Assembly: GCF_003856495.1 (NCBI RefSeq)
Contig: NZ_CP034118.1
Coordinates: 600,001-664,000, forward strand
From: Staphylospora marina
GTDB taxonomy: Bacteria; Bacillota; Bacilli; Thermoactinomycetales; Thermoactinomycetaceae
Reading direction: 5' to 3'
DNA length: 64,000 bases
Position 1 is the stretch's first letter; the number at the start of each line of letters is the position of its first letter. Below, piece after piece: positions 50,149 to 57,767 of the stretch. The notes under the pieces are model-generated. The model was not told the origin of the DNA. It did not search any database and saw only the letters and a program-made list of their open reading frames with translations. The translations under genes were made by a program, and so were the position numbers.

Positions 50149-50182
50149 AGTCGTCCGAGTCGGATCCGCGACAGCGGCGAGT

Positions 50183-50206
50183 GCCTTTTCCCCTCCGGGA
50201 AAAGGC
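50183..50206 (+). repeat. Intercistronic hairpin between paaD and paaK
   Basis: A 10-bp perfect stem GCCTTTTCCC/GGGAAAAGGC with a CTCC loop in the only sizeable gap of the operon. No T-run follows, so it is likely an RNA processing or stabilising element, not a terminator. Confidence 0.65.
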
Positions 50207-50260
50207 GCGGACGAAAACTTCCGGCAACTTTGAACAATGCAACGACGGAGGTGAGGCCTC

Positions 50261-51586
50261 GTGTTTCAGCCTGAACTGGAATCGATGAGCCGTGAACAGC
50301 TTGCCGAATTGCAGAACCGGCGGCTGAAGGAAACACTGAAGCGAGTGTATGAACGTGTTCCGTTTTACAGAACCCAGCTGGATCGGGCGGGGATCCATCC
50401 GGATTCGTTCAAGGGTTTGGAAGACCTGACCCGGCTCCCGTTCACCCGCAAGACGGATTTGCGCGAACATTATCCGTTCGGGCTCTTTGCCGTCGACATG
50501 AAGGATGTGGCCAGACTTCACGCTTCCTCCGGCACCAAGGGCAAGCCCACCGTGGTCGGATACACGCGGCGGGATCTGGAGAGCTGGGCGGAAGTGTGTG
50601 CCCGAACCATCGTCGCCGCCGGCGGAAAACCCGGAGACGTGTTTCACAACGCTTACGGATATGGTTTGTTCACCGGTGGATTGGGTATGCATTATGGGGC
50701 GGAAAAACTCGGACTGACGGTCGTTCCGGTCTCCGGCGGCACGCGCTCCCGTCAGATGACGCTGATCGAGGATTTCCGTCCGCGGGGCATCGCGGGAACA
50801 CCTTCTTTCATCCTCAGCCTGGGCGAGGCAATGATTCAGGCAGGCAAGGATCCGAGGGCCTCATCCGTCGAATATGGTATCTTTGGAGCGGAACCCTGGA
50901 CGGAAGAAATGCGGCGCGAGCTGGAGGAAATGTGGGGCATTCACGCGATCGACATTTACGGACTGTCCGAGGTGATCGGTCCGGGCGTGGCGATCGAATG
51001 CTGGCAGGCCAAAGACGGTTTGCACATTGCCGAGGACCATTTCCTGGTGGAGGTCATCGATCCGAACACGGGAGAACCGGTGGAGGACGGAGTGACGGGT
51101 GAACTGGTGTTCACCACGCTCACCAAGGAAGCGATTCCGGTCATCCGTTACCGCACGGGAGATCTGGCTTCCGTGACGCGGGAACCTTGCGTGTGCGGTC
51201 GCACTCATGCGCGCATGTCCCGCATCAAGGGGCGGATCGACGACATGCTCATCATTCGCGGGGTGAATGTGTTCCCGTCGGAAATCGAGGCGGTCATTCT
51301 GTCGATGTCCGTGATTGCTCCGCACTATCGACTGGTGGTGGACAAGGAGGGACAGCTGGACCGGTTGACCGTGGAGACGGAAGTGACCGAGGAGTTCTTT
51401 GCCGCGGTCGGAAGCTCCGCATGGGAAGACGCGGAAGCGGTGAAACAACTCATCCGCACGCTGGAGCACCGGCTGAAGGAAGAGCTGGGGCTCACCGCCC
51501 GGGCAAGCGTTCAACCCCCGGGATCCGTTCCCCGCAGCGAAGGCAAAGCCGTCCGCATCATCGACAAGCGTCAGGCTTCCCAATGA
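50261..51586 (+). CDS. paaK: Phenylacetate-CoA ligase
   Basis: This 441-residue AMP-forming ligase activates phenylacetate to phenylacetyl-CoA, the entry step of the pathway. The adenylation motifs are HASSGTKGKPTVVGYTRRDL (about residues 87-106), IYGLSEVIGPGVAIEC and YRTGDLASV; the C-terminal PaaK domain opens GRIDDMLIIRGVNVFPSEIE. GTG 50261 has GGAGGTGAGG upstream. Confidence 0.96.
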   Translation: MFQPELESMSREQLAELQNRRLKETLKRVYERVPFYRTQLDRAGIHPDSFKGLEDLTRLPFTRKTDLREHYPFGLFAVDMKDVARLHASSGTKGKPTVVGYTRRDLESWAEVCARTIVAAGGKPGDVFHNAYGYGLFTGGLGMHYGAEKLGLTVVPVSGGTRSRQMTLIEDFRPRGIAGTPSFILSLGEAMIQAGKDPRASSVEYGIFGAEPWTEEMRRELEEMWGIHAIDIYGLSEVIGPGVAIECWQAKDGLHIAEDHFLVEVIDPNTGEPVEDGVTGELVFTTLTKEAIPVIRYRTGDLASVTREPCVCGRTHARMSRIKGRIDDMLIIRGVNVFPSEIEAVILSMSVIAPHYRLVVDKEGQLDRLTVETEVTEEFFAAVGSSAWEDAEAVKQLIRTLEHRLKEELGLTARASVQPPGSVPRSEGKAVRIIDKRQASQ

Positions 51587-51619
51587 TTCTCAGAACCAAA
51601 CGAAAGGGTTGAAAACCGC

Positions 51620-51922
51620 ATGGTGAAACTGGTGGCTCTGTACAAACAACCGGAAGACAAAAAGGCATTCGATGAACACTACTTCAATGTTCACCTGCCG
51701 CTGGCCCAAAAAATGCCCGGTCTGATCAAAGCGACGGTCACCCGGTACGCCGGCACCCCGATGGGAACGGAGTCTCCGTACTACCTGCAGGCGGAAATGT
51801 ATTTCGAAAACATGGAAGCGCTTCAAGCATCCATGAACTCCCCGGAAGGCCGTGCGGCAGCCAAGGATCTGATGTCTTTCGCGGGCAAACTGGTCACCAT
51901 GATGATCGGAGAAGAGGCCTGA
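51620..51922 (+). CDS. EthD-domain protein
   Basis: This 100-residue dimeric alpha/beta-barrel (EthD) protein has the pattern MVKLVALYKQPEDKKAFDEH ... HLPLAQKMPGL. EthD-like proteins occur with degradation pathways but their chemical role is often unclear. Position inside the paa operon suggests an accessory part. It overlaps nothing and lies 2 bases before the next gene. Confidence 0.85.
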   Translation: MVKLVALYKQPEDKKAFDEHYFNVHLPLAQKMPGLIKATVTRYAGTPMGTESPYYLQAEMYFENMEALQASMNSPEGRAAAKDLMSFAGKLVTMMIGEEA

Positions 51923-51924
51923 TC

Positions 51925-52788
51925 GTGAGCGGCAGTGCATTCACCCGCCCCGCGGTGATCGGGGCGGGCACCATGGGCATCGGGATCGCCGAAGTACTGG
52001 CTGCCGCAGGTCATGACGTGCAAGTTCTCGAGCTGTCCCGGGAAGTGTTCGACCGGGCGATGGACGGGCTTCGCAAACGGCTGTCCAGACAAGTGGAAAA
52101 AGGCCGTTTGACGGCCGAACAGGCCGATGCCGTCTCCGGTCGGATCCGCTATGCGGAAAGCGTGGAAGAGCTGGCGGACAGGGACATTGTCATCGAAGCG
52201 ATCGTCGAACGGCTCGATGTGAAAAAAGATTTGTTCGCACGGTTGGAGCAATCGGTTTCCGAATCCACGGTTCTCGCATCCAACACCTCTTCGCTTCCGA
52301 TCACGGCCATCGCCGCCGCGGTTCGTCATCCCGGCCGGGTCATGGGGCTCCATTTCTTCAACCCGGCGCCCCTGATGCCGCTGGTGGAAGTGATCTCCGC
52401 CGCCGAAACGGATCCGGAGCTGGCGGAACGGGCTTACGCCTGGCTCAAGGAAATCGGCAAGGAACCGGTCAAAGTTTCCGATTCTCCCGGATTCCTGGTC
52501 AACCGGGTGGCCCGCCCGTTTCACTTGGAACCGTATCGGATCGTGGGAGAGGGGATCGCTTCCAAGGAACAGGTGGACCGGATCATGCGGGCGGCCGGAT
52601 TCAAAATGGGGCCGTTCCAATTGCAGGACCTGATCGGGATCGACATCAACTACGCCGCGTCGGTCTCCGTTTACGAGGCATACTTCCACGAACCGCGCCT
52701 GCGTCCCCACTTTGCGCAGCGCATGATGGTGGAACGCGGAGCGCTCGGCCGGAAGACCGGAAAGGGGCATTACCGCTATGAGTCGTAA
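51925..52788 (+). CDS. paaH: 3-hydroxyacyl-CoA dehydrogenase (PaaH-like, N-terminal part)
   Basis: This 287-residue enzyme oxidises 3-hydroxyadipyl-CoA or related thioesters with NAD. The Rossmann loop is GAGTMGIGIAEVLAAAGHDV; conserved pieces are SNTSSLPITAIAA, GLHFFNPAPLMPLVEVI and SPGFLVNRV. Its C-terminal domain ends GKGHYRYES. Together with the next gene it corresponds to a PaaH made of two 3HCDH C-domains; here the two parts are separate, overlapping genes. The start is GTG 51925. Confidence 0.93.
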   Translation: MSGSAFTRPAVIGAGTMGIGIAEVLAAAGHDVQVLELSREVFDRAMDGLRKRLSRQVEKGRLTAEQADAVSGRIRYAESVEELADRDIVIEAIVERLDVKKDLFARLEQSVSESTVLASNTSSLPITAIAAAVRHPGRVMGLHFFNPAPLMPLVEVISAAETDPELAERAYAWLKEIGKEPVKVSDSPGFLVNRVARPFHLEPYRIVGEGIASKEQVDRIMRAAGFKMGPFQLQDLIGIDINYAASVSVYEAYFHEPRLRPHFAQRMMVERGALGRKTGKGHYRYES

Positions 52789-53500
52789 AGTCGCGGTGAT
52801 TGGACAAGGAGAACTGTACGAAAAAGTGACTCGCTTCCTGACCGATCGCGGCATCGAGGTGCCGGACACGGTGGCGCTGGATTTGAGCGGCGTCGCCGCC
52901 CTGATCGATCTGGAGGCCGGAACCGATGAAAGGCACCGGGACTGGTTGACGGTCCTGGAAGAAAATCTTCCCGAGCATGTGCCCGTTTTCACTTCCGTGT
53001 TGCACAGAACGGCGACGGAAATCGCTTCCTGGCTGAAGCGGCCGGAGCGGGTCGTCGGATTTTCCCCGCTTTTTTTGAGTGAGATGACGCTCCTCGAAGT
53101 GTCACGCCCTCTGCAGGCGGAAGAATCGGCATCTTGGGAAAGACACCTGGAGTTCTGGAACGAACTCGGCAAAGAAGTGGAGATGGTCGGGGACGAACCG
53201 GGACTGGTTTTCCCGCGCACGCTGGCCCTTCTGGTGAATGAGGCGTCGTTCGCTCTCATGGAGAACGTGGCGTCCCGGGAAGACATCGATCTGGCGATGC
53301 GCAAAGGAACCAACTGGCCGCACGGGCCGCTCGCCTGGGCGGACTTGGCCGGCATCGACCGGATCGTGGACATTCTGAGCGGTCTTCACCGGGAAACGGG
53401 GGATGACCGTTATCGTCCCGCTCCGCTGCTGAGGAAAATGGTGTATGCCGGTTGGACCGGCAAGGCGGCCGGGCGTGGATTTTACCGTTACGAAGCATGA
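52778..53500 (+). CDS. 3-hydroxyacyl-CoA dehydrogenase-like protein (PaaH second part)
   Basis: This 240-residue protein has a degenerate Rossmann start (VAVIGQGELYEKVTRFLTDR) lacking a full GxGxxG, and a second 3HCDH C-terminal domain (FPRTLALLVNEASFALMENV ... GRGFYRYEA). Its start lies 11 bases inside the previous gene in another frame. It probably pairs with the upstream dehydrogenase, matching the C-terminal extension of E. coli-type PaaH, and is unlikely to bind NAD well alone. Confidence 0.82.
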   Translation: MSRKVAVIGQGELYEKVTRFLTDRGIEVPDTVALDLSGVAALIDLEAGTDERHRDWLTVLEENLPEHVPVFTSVLHRTATEIASWLKRPERVVGFSPLFLSEMTLLEVSRPLQAEESASWERHLEFWNELGKEVEMVGDEPGLVFPRTLALLVNEASFALMENVASREDIDLAMRKGTNWPHGPLAWADLAGIDRIVDILSGLHRETGDDRYRPAPLLRKMVYAGWTGKAAGRGFYRYEA

Positions 53501-53524
53501 ATCCCGGCCGGGAGGTGGCAGAAG

Positions 53525-54736
53525 ATGAAGCTCAGAGAAGTGGTGATCGTGGACGCGGTGCGCACCCCGATCGGCCGCTTTCAGGGTTCGCTCGCGACGG
53601 TGCGGGCCGACGACCTGGGAGCGGTGGTGATCCGGGCGCTGTTGGAGCGCAACCCGTCTCTCGATCCGGAAAGCATAGAAGACGTGATTTTCGGCTGTGC
53701 CAATCAAGCGGGAGAAGACAATCGCAACGTGGCCCGGATGTCTCTTTTGCTCGCGGGGTTGCCCGAAAAAGTGGGCGGCAGCACGGTGAACCGGCTGTGC
53801 GGCTCCGGTCTCGAGGCGATCAATCAGGCATCGGCCGCCATCGCCGTGGGAGCCGGTGACATCATGATCGCCGGCGGCGTGGAGAACATGACCCGCGCCC
53901 CGTTGGTGATGCTGAAACCCGAAACGGGTCTTGCCCGCGGCAACCATGAACTGGTCGACACCACGCTCGGCTGGCGCTTTGTCAATCCGAAACTGGCGGC
54001 CATGTACGATCCCATCAGCATGGGAGAGACGGCCGAAAACGTGGCGGAGAAATACGGAGTATCCCGGGAAGACCAGGACCGTTTCGCCTACGACAGCCAA
54101 ATGCGCTGCAAGGCGGCCTGGGAAGAAGGGAAATTTGACGACGAAATCGTGCCCGTGACCGTCACCCGCGGCAAAGAAACGTTTGTCTTTGACCGTGACG
54201 AGCACCCGCGTCCGGGAACCACCCTGGAGAAGCTCTCCACGCTCAAGACGGTGTTCCGGGCCGGCGGAACCGTGACGGCCGGAAACGCGGCCGGCATCAA
54301 CGACGGAGCTTCCGCCGTGCTTCTGATGGAACGGGAAACGGCACGTCGTCTCGGCTTCAAACCGCTGGCACGCATCGTCACGTTTGCGGTGGAAGGCGTC
54401 AACCCCCTGTACATGGGGATCGGACCGGTCGGTGCCACGAAAAAGGTGCTCCGGCGGGCCGGTTTGACCGTTGACGATCTGGACCTGGTGGAGCTGAACG
54501 AAGCTTTTGCGGCTCAAGCCTTGGCTTGCATGCGCGAACTGGGACTGGACCATGAAAAAGTGAACGTGAACGGCGGATCGATCGCGCTCGGACACCCGCT
54601 CGGAGCGAGCGGTTCCCGCATCATGACCACGCTGGTTCATGAAATGAAGCGCCGGGGAAGCCGCTTTGGCCTCGCCACCATGTGCATCGGCGTGGGGCAG
54701 GGCATCGCCACGCTGGTTGAACGGGTGGATGACTGA
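53525..54736 (+). CDS. paaJ: Acetyl-CoA acyltransferase (PaaJ/PcaF-like thiolase)
   Basis: This 403-residue thiolase cleaves 3-oxoadipyl-CoA-type substrates. The acylated Cys lies in [11 protein letters not shown] (about residue 91), the catalytic His in [10 protein letters not shown], and the second Cys in [23 protein letters not shown] at the N-terminus is typical. Context supports a phenylacetate role; the exact substrate is inferred. GGGAGGTGG precedes the ATG. Confidence 0.93.
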   Translation: MKLREVVIVDAVRTPIGRFQGSLATVRADDLGAVVIRALLERNPSLDPESIEDVIFGCANQAGEDNRNVARMSLLLAGLPEKVGGSTVNRLCGSGLEAINQASAAIAVGAGDIMIAGGVENMTRAPLVMLKPETGLARGNHELVDTTLGWRFVNPKLAAMYDPISMGETAENVAEKYGVSREDQDRFAYDSQMRCKAAWEEGKFDDEIVPVTVTRGKETFVFDRDEHPRPGTTLEKLSTLKTVFRAGGTVTAGNAAGINDGASAVLLMERETARRLGFKPLARIVTFAVEGVNPLYMGIGPVGATKKVLRRAGLTVDDLDLVELNEAFAAQALACMRELGLDHEKVNVNGGSIALGHPLGASGSRIMTTLVHEMKRRGSRFGLATMCIGVGQGIATLVERVDD

Positions 54737-54853
54737 GCGTTTGGTCGGAACAGACGCGGAAGGAAGCCGTTTCGGGCCGGGCGCATCGCGGCCCGGGACG
54801 CATGTTCATGGACTGATTTTCGTTTTTTATCCCATACAAGGAGAGGATTGCCC

Positions 54854-56353
54854 ATGGCGGAAAAAACGTTCACCCTGCTCAAGGAAAAATATGATCTCCT
54901 GATCGGCGGGGAACATACCCCTTCCAGCTCCGGCAAATACTTTGACGTATACAATCCGGCCACCGGCGAGAAAATCGCCGAAGTGGCCAAAGCCACCCGA
55001 GAAGACGTGGACCGCGCCGTCGCCGCCGCCCGTGATGCTCTGGAAAACAGCAAGTGGGCGAAATGGCCGGCCAGCCGTCGCGGACAAATCCTGAACAAAG
55101 CGGCCGCCATCATGCGCCAACGGTTCAATGACCTGGTGGAACTCGAGATCCTCAACAGCGGAAAATCTCTCTCCGCCGCCAAAGGACAGGTCATGCAAGC
55201 CATCGAGGACTTCGAGCTGTACGCCGCTTCCGTGCACACCATCGAAGGAAAAACCAAACCGGTGCCGGGCGGATTCTTCCACTACACCACGAAAGAGCCC
55301 GTCGGTGTCTGTGCGCAAATCGTTCCGTGGAACTATCCGCTGATGATGGCCGCCTGGAAAATCGCTCCGGCCCTGGCCGCAGGCTGCACCATCGTGCTGA
55401 AACCGGCCAGCCTGACTCCGCTGACCGCCATGGTTCTTGCCGACATCTGTCATGAAGCGGGAGTGCCCGCCGGCGTGATCAACGTCATCACCGGAAGCGG
55501 TGCGGACGTGGGTGCTTACCTCGTCGAACACCCGGGCGTGGACAAAGTGGCCTTCACCGGTGAAACCACCACGGGGAAAGACATCATGGCCAAAGCTTCC
55601 GAGACCCTGAAGCGGGTCACGCTCGAGCTTGGCGGCAAATCCCCGAACATCGTCTTCCCGGACGCCGATCTGGAAGCCGCCATCAACGGTTCGCTGTTCG
55701 GCATCTACTACAACACCGGTCAATCCTGCGAAGCCCGTTCCCGTCTGTTCGTCCATGAGGACATCTATGACGAGTTCGTGGAAAAATTCGTGGAGAAAGC
55801 GTCCAAACTCAAAGTGGGCGATCCGTTCAGCGAGGAGACCCACGTGGGTGCCGTCATTTCCAAATCGCAGGTGGACGTGATCGATTCCTACGTCCGGCTC
55901 GGCGAACAGGAAGGAGCCCGTGTGGCGTTCGGCGGCAAAGTGCCGGAAGGTCCGGAATTTGAAAAAGGACACTGGTACATGCCGACCGTACTGGTGGACG
56001 TGACCAACGACATGCGCGTGGCCCAGGAAGAAATCTTCGGTCCGGTCGTCGTCATCATCAAGTTCAAGGACGAAAAAGAAGTCATCAAAATGGCCAACGA
56101 CACGATCTACGGTCTGGCCGCGGCCGTGTGGACCAAAGACTTCGGCCGTGCACACCGGGTGGCCGGTCAGCTGAAAGCGGGCATCATCATGGTCAACAAC
56201 CCGTTCTCGGCTTTCCCGGGACTGCCGTTCGGCGGTTACAAACAATCCGGTTTCGGCCGCGAACTGGCGCTGGAGTCGCTCGACCTGTACATGGAGACCA
56301 AGTCCGTCCTCTCCTACATCGGTCCGAAACCGCTGAATCCGTTCGGCGTCTGA
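54854..56353 (+). CDS. Aldehyde dehydrogenase family protein in the paa operon
   Basis: This 499-residue NAD(P)-dependent dehydrogenase has QIVPWNYPLMMAAWKIAPAL, the catalytic Glu in LELGGKSPN, the catalytic Cys in NTGQSCEARSR, and EEIFGPVVVI. It resembles betaine-aldehyde-type enzymes. In this operon it could oxidise an aldehyde precursor of phenylacetate or the ring-opened semialdehyde, the job done by the dehydrogenase half of PaaZ; no hydratase domain is attached. AAGGAG precedes ATG 54854. Confidence 0.92.
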   Translation: MAEKTFTLLKEKYDLLIGGEHTPSSSGKYFDVYNPATGEKIAEVAKATREDVDRAVAAARDALENSKWAKWPASRRGQILNKAAAIMRQRFNDLVELEILNSGKSLSAAKGQVMQAIEDFELYAASVHTIEGKTKPVPGGFFHYTTKEPVGVCAQIVPWNYPLMMAAWKIAPALAAGCTIVLKPASLTPLTAMVLADICHEAGVPAGVINVITGSGADVGAYLVEHPGVDKVAFTGETTTGKDIMAKASETLKRVTLELGGKSPNIVFPDADLEAAINGSLFGIYYNTGQSCEARSRLFVHEDIYDEFVEKFVEKASKLKVGDPFSEETHVGAVISKSQVDVIDSYVRLGEQEGARVAFGGKVPEGPEFEKGHWYMPTVLVDVTNDMRVAQEEIFGPVVVIIKFKDEKEVIKMANDTIYGLAAAVWTKDFGRAHRVAGQLKAGIIMVNNPFSAFPGLPFGGYKQSGFGRELALESLDLYMETKSVLSYIGPKPLNPFGV

Positions 56354-56366
56354 GCGGAGCGGCAGC

Positions 56367-56759
56367 ATGAAGCAGGGACTCAAACCGGGGCTCCGGGAAA
56401 CGATGACCGTCACGGTCACCGATGACATGACCGCCGGATTCGGCGGCGTCAAGATTCACCCGGTGCTCTCCACCGTGCACATGGTTTATTACATGGAGTG
56501 GGTCGGACGAAAGATCCTGGAACCGTTTCTGGAAGAACATGAAGAAGGAGTCGGTGCTTCCATCAACGTGAAGCACCGCGCTCCCGCTCCCGTCGGGAAA
56601 ACGGTCACGTTTGTGGCCACCGTTCGGGAAGTCACGGAAAACAAGCTGGTTTGCGACGTGATCGCCGAACATGATCGCGCCATCGTCGGCGAAAGCGAAT
56701 TCGTGCAAGTGATCCTGCCGAAGGAACGGCTCAGGGAAAACATCGAGCGCATGAAATGA
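56367..56759 (+). CDS. Hotdog-fold thioesterase family protein
   Basis: This 130-residue protein resembles the FlK-like thioesterases (VHMVYYMEWVGRKILEPFLE, GASINVKHRAPAPVGKTVTF, CDVIAEHDRAIVGESEFVQV). It may release CoA from stalled or toxic paa intermediates, as PaaI does in other bacteria, but is not a clear PaaI. It is the last gene of the operon, before a terminator. Confidence 0.82.
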   Translation: MKQGLKPGLRETMTVTVTDDMTAGFGGVKIHPVLSTVHMVYYMEWVGRKILEPFLEEHEEGVGASINVKHRAPAPVGKTVTFVATVREVTENKLVCDVIAEHDRAIVGESEFVQVILPKERLRENIERMK

Positions 56760-56763
56760 CCCG

Positions 56764-56804
56764 TCCGGGTTTCCGGCGTTGCCACCGGGAACCCGGAAGT
56801 TTTC
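56764..56804 (+). terminator. Terminator of the paa operon
   Basis: TCCGGGTTTCCGG (56764-56776) pairs with CCGGGAACCCGGA (56785-56797), one mismatch, followed by AGTTTTCTT. Confidence 0.8.
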
Positions 56805-56843
56805 TTCATTTCCGGTCATCGGATCGAAACGAAAAATTTTTTG

Positions 56844-56872
56844 TTGACAAGTTGCTCGATCCGTGCTAAATT
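56844..56872 (+). promoter_or_regulatory. tRNA-Leu promoter
   Basis: TTGACA (56844-56849), 17 bases, TAAATT (56867-56872), 30 bases before the tRNA. Confidence 0.85.
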
Positions 56873-56901
56873 TTATCTTGTCGCCGAAATTGAATTGTCA
56901 T

Positions 56902-56987
56902 GCCGAAGTGGCGGAATTGGCAGACGCGCACGACTCAAAATCGTGTTCCCGCAAGGAGTGTGGGTTCGAGTCCCACCTTCGGCACCA
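56902..56987 (+). tRNA. tRNA-Leu (anticodon CAA)
   Basis: The acceptor stem GCCGAAG pairs with CTTCGGC, followed by A and an encoded CCA. The anticodon stem CACGA/TCGTG encloses CTCAAAA with anticodon CAA at 56936-56938. A long variable arm (class II) and the T-loop GTTCGAGTC are present. It reads UUG codons. Confidence 0.97.
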
Positions 56988-56995
56988 AACGGAAA

Positions 56996-57022
56996 AACAC
57001 CGTCGATCCGGACGGTGTTTTT
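56996..57022 (+). terminator. tRNA-Leu terminator
   Basis: AACACCGTC (56996-57004) pairs with GACGGTGTT (57011-57019), followed by TTT. Confidence 0.9.
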
Positions 57023-57197
57023 TGTTTGCCCATGGAACGAGCGGTCGACGGACATTCGGCTCAATTTGTTTTTCACTGTGTGTTCCGCCGAATCCGGACG
57101 AATCCTGCCGGCATACGATGATTGTGGAGCACGGCACACCAGGTCATGACCGATACAGTCCCGTGCGAACTTCCAACCACACGGGAGGAGGAAGATC

Positions 57198-57398
57198 ATG
57201 GACTGGAAGAGTCGTTTTCGCAATGCCGGTTTCTGGGTTTCGCTGGTGGCATTTTTGCTGATGTTTTTGAAAACGATCGGGGTGGATGTCGGTCTGCCGG
57301 AGTATGAATTCGTGGATTGGGTGCTCGGGATTCTGGTACTGCTCGGGATCGTCAGTGACCCGACGACCGAGAACTGCGGTTGGTTGGATGACCGTTGA
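57198..57398 (+). CDS. Phage-type holin (phi LC3 family-like)
   Basis: This 66-residue protein has two hydrophobic segments (FWVSLVAFLLMFLKTIG and WVLGILVLLGIV) and the ending SDPTTENCGWLDD typical of the phi LC3 holin family. Such holins form lesions that let endolysin reach the wall. No endolysin or other phage gene is nearby, and it lies alone between two tRNA genes. GGGAGGAGGA precedes the ATG. Confidence 0.85.
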   Translation: MDWKSRFRNAGFWVSLVAFLLMFLKTIGVDVGLPEYEFVDWVLGILVLLGIVSDPTTENCGWLDDR

Positions 57399-57458
57399 CC
57401 GAAACGGTCATCCGTTTTTCGGTGTTCCCGGTTCCGGTCGGAACCTGAGTCGGGTTCA

Positions 57459-57487
57459 TTGACAGAACGAACCGGGGATGATACAAT
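57459..57487 (+). promoter_or_regulatory. tRNA-Pro promoter
   Basis: TTGACA (57459-57464), 17 bases, TACAAT (57482-57487). Confidence 0.9.
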
Positions 57488-57498
57488 ACAATTTGCAT

Positions 57499-57520
57499 CA
57501 TGTGACGAAAATTTCACATG
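57499..57520 (+). repeat. Inverted repeat in the pre-tRNA-Pro leader
   Basis: CATGTGA-CGAAAATT-TCACATG has 7-bp arms and lies between the promoter and the tRNA 5' end. In the transcript it would form a hairpin 8 bases from the RNase P site. Confidence 0.6.
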
Positions 57521-57528
57521 CATCACGT

Positions 57529-57605
57529 CGGGATGTGGCTCAGCTTGGTAGAGCACCTGGTTTGGGACCAGGGGGTCGCAGGTTCGAATCCTGTCATCCC
57601 GACCA
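57529..57605 (+). tRNA. tRNA-Pro (anticodon TGG)
   Basis: The acceptor stem CGGGATG pairs with CATCCCG, followed by A and CCA. The anticodon stem CCTGG/CCAGG encloses TTTGGGA with anticodon TGG at 57563-57565. T-loop GTTCGAATC is present. Confidence 0.97.
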
Positions 57606-57619
57606 TTTTTATGCTCACA

Positions 57620-57648
57620 AAAAGCCGCCCCCGACCGGGCGGCTTTTG
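57620..57648 (+). terminator. tRNA-Pro terminator
   Basis: AAAAGCCGCCC (57620-57630) pairs with GGGCGGCTTTT (57637-57647). Confidence 0.9.
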
Positions 57649-57767
57649 CTCATTTTTCCGGTTTGGCGGAAGCGGTTCCCGACCGGGCGGGTTTCCTCCG
57701 ACGGCCTTCCGGGGGTAAGATAAGGGGGAATGCACAACTCCCGAAAACCGGAAAAGGGAGGATCCGG

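Noticed and set aside
53102-54640. 512-residue minus-strand ORF
   Set aside because: Antisense to the thiolase and PaaH part 2; no family or start signal.
54827-56452. 541-residue minus-strand ORF
   Set aside because: His/Phe/Asp-rich antisense frame of the aldehyde dehydrogenase, a usual artefact in GC-rich genes.
57499-57520. CRP/FNR site before tRNA-Pro
   Set aside because: The half sites are 8 bases apart, not 6, and lie downstream of the promoter; a leader hairpin is likelier.
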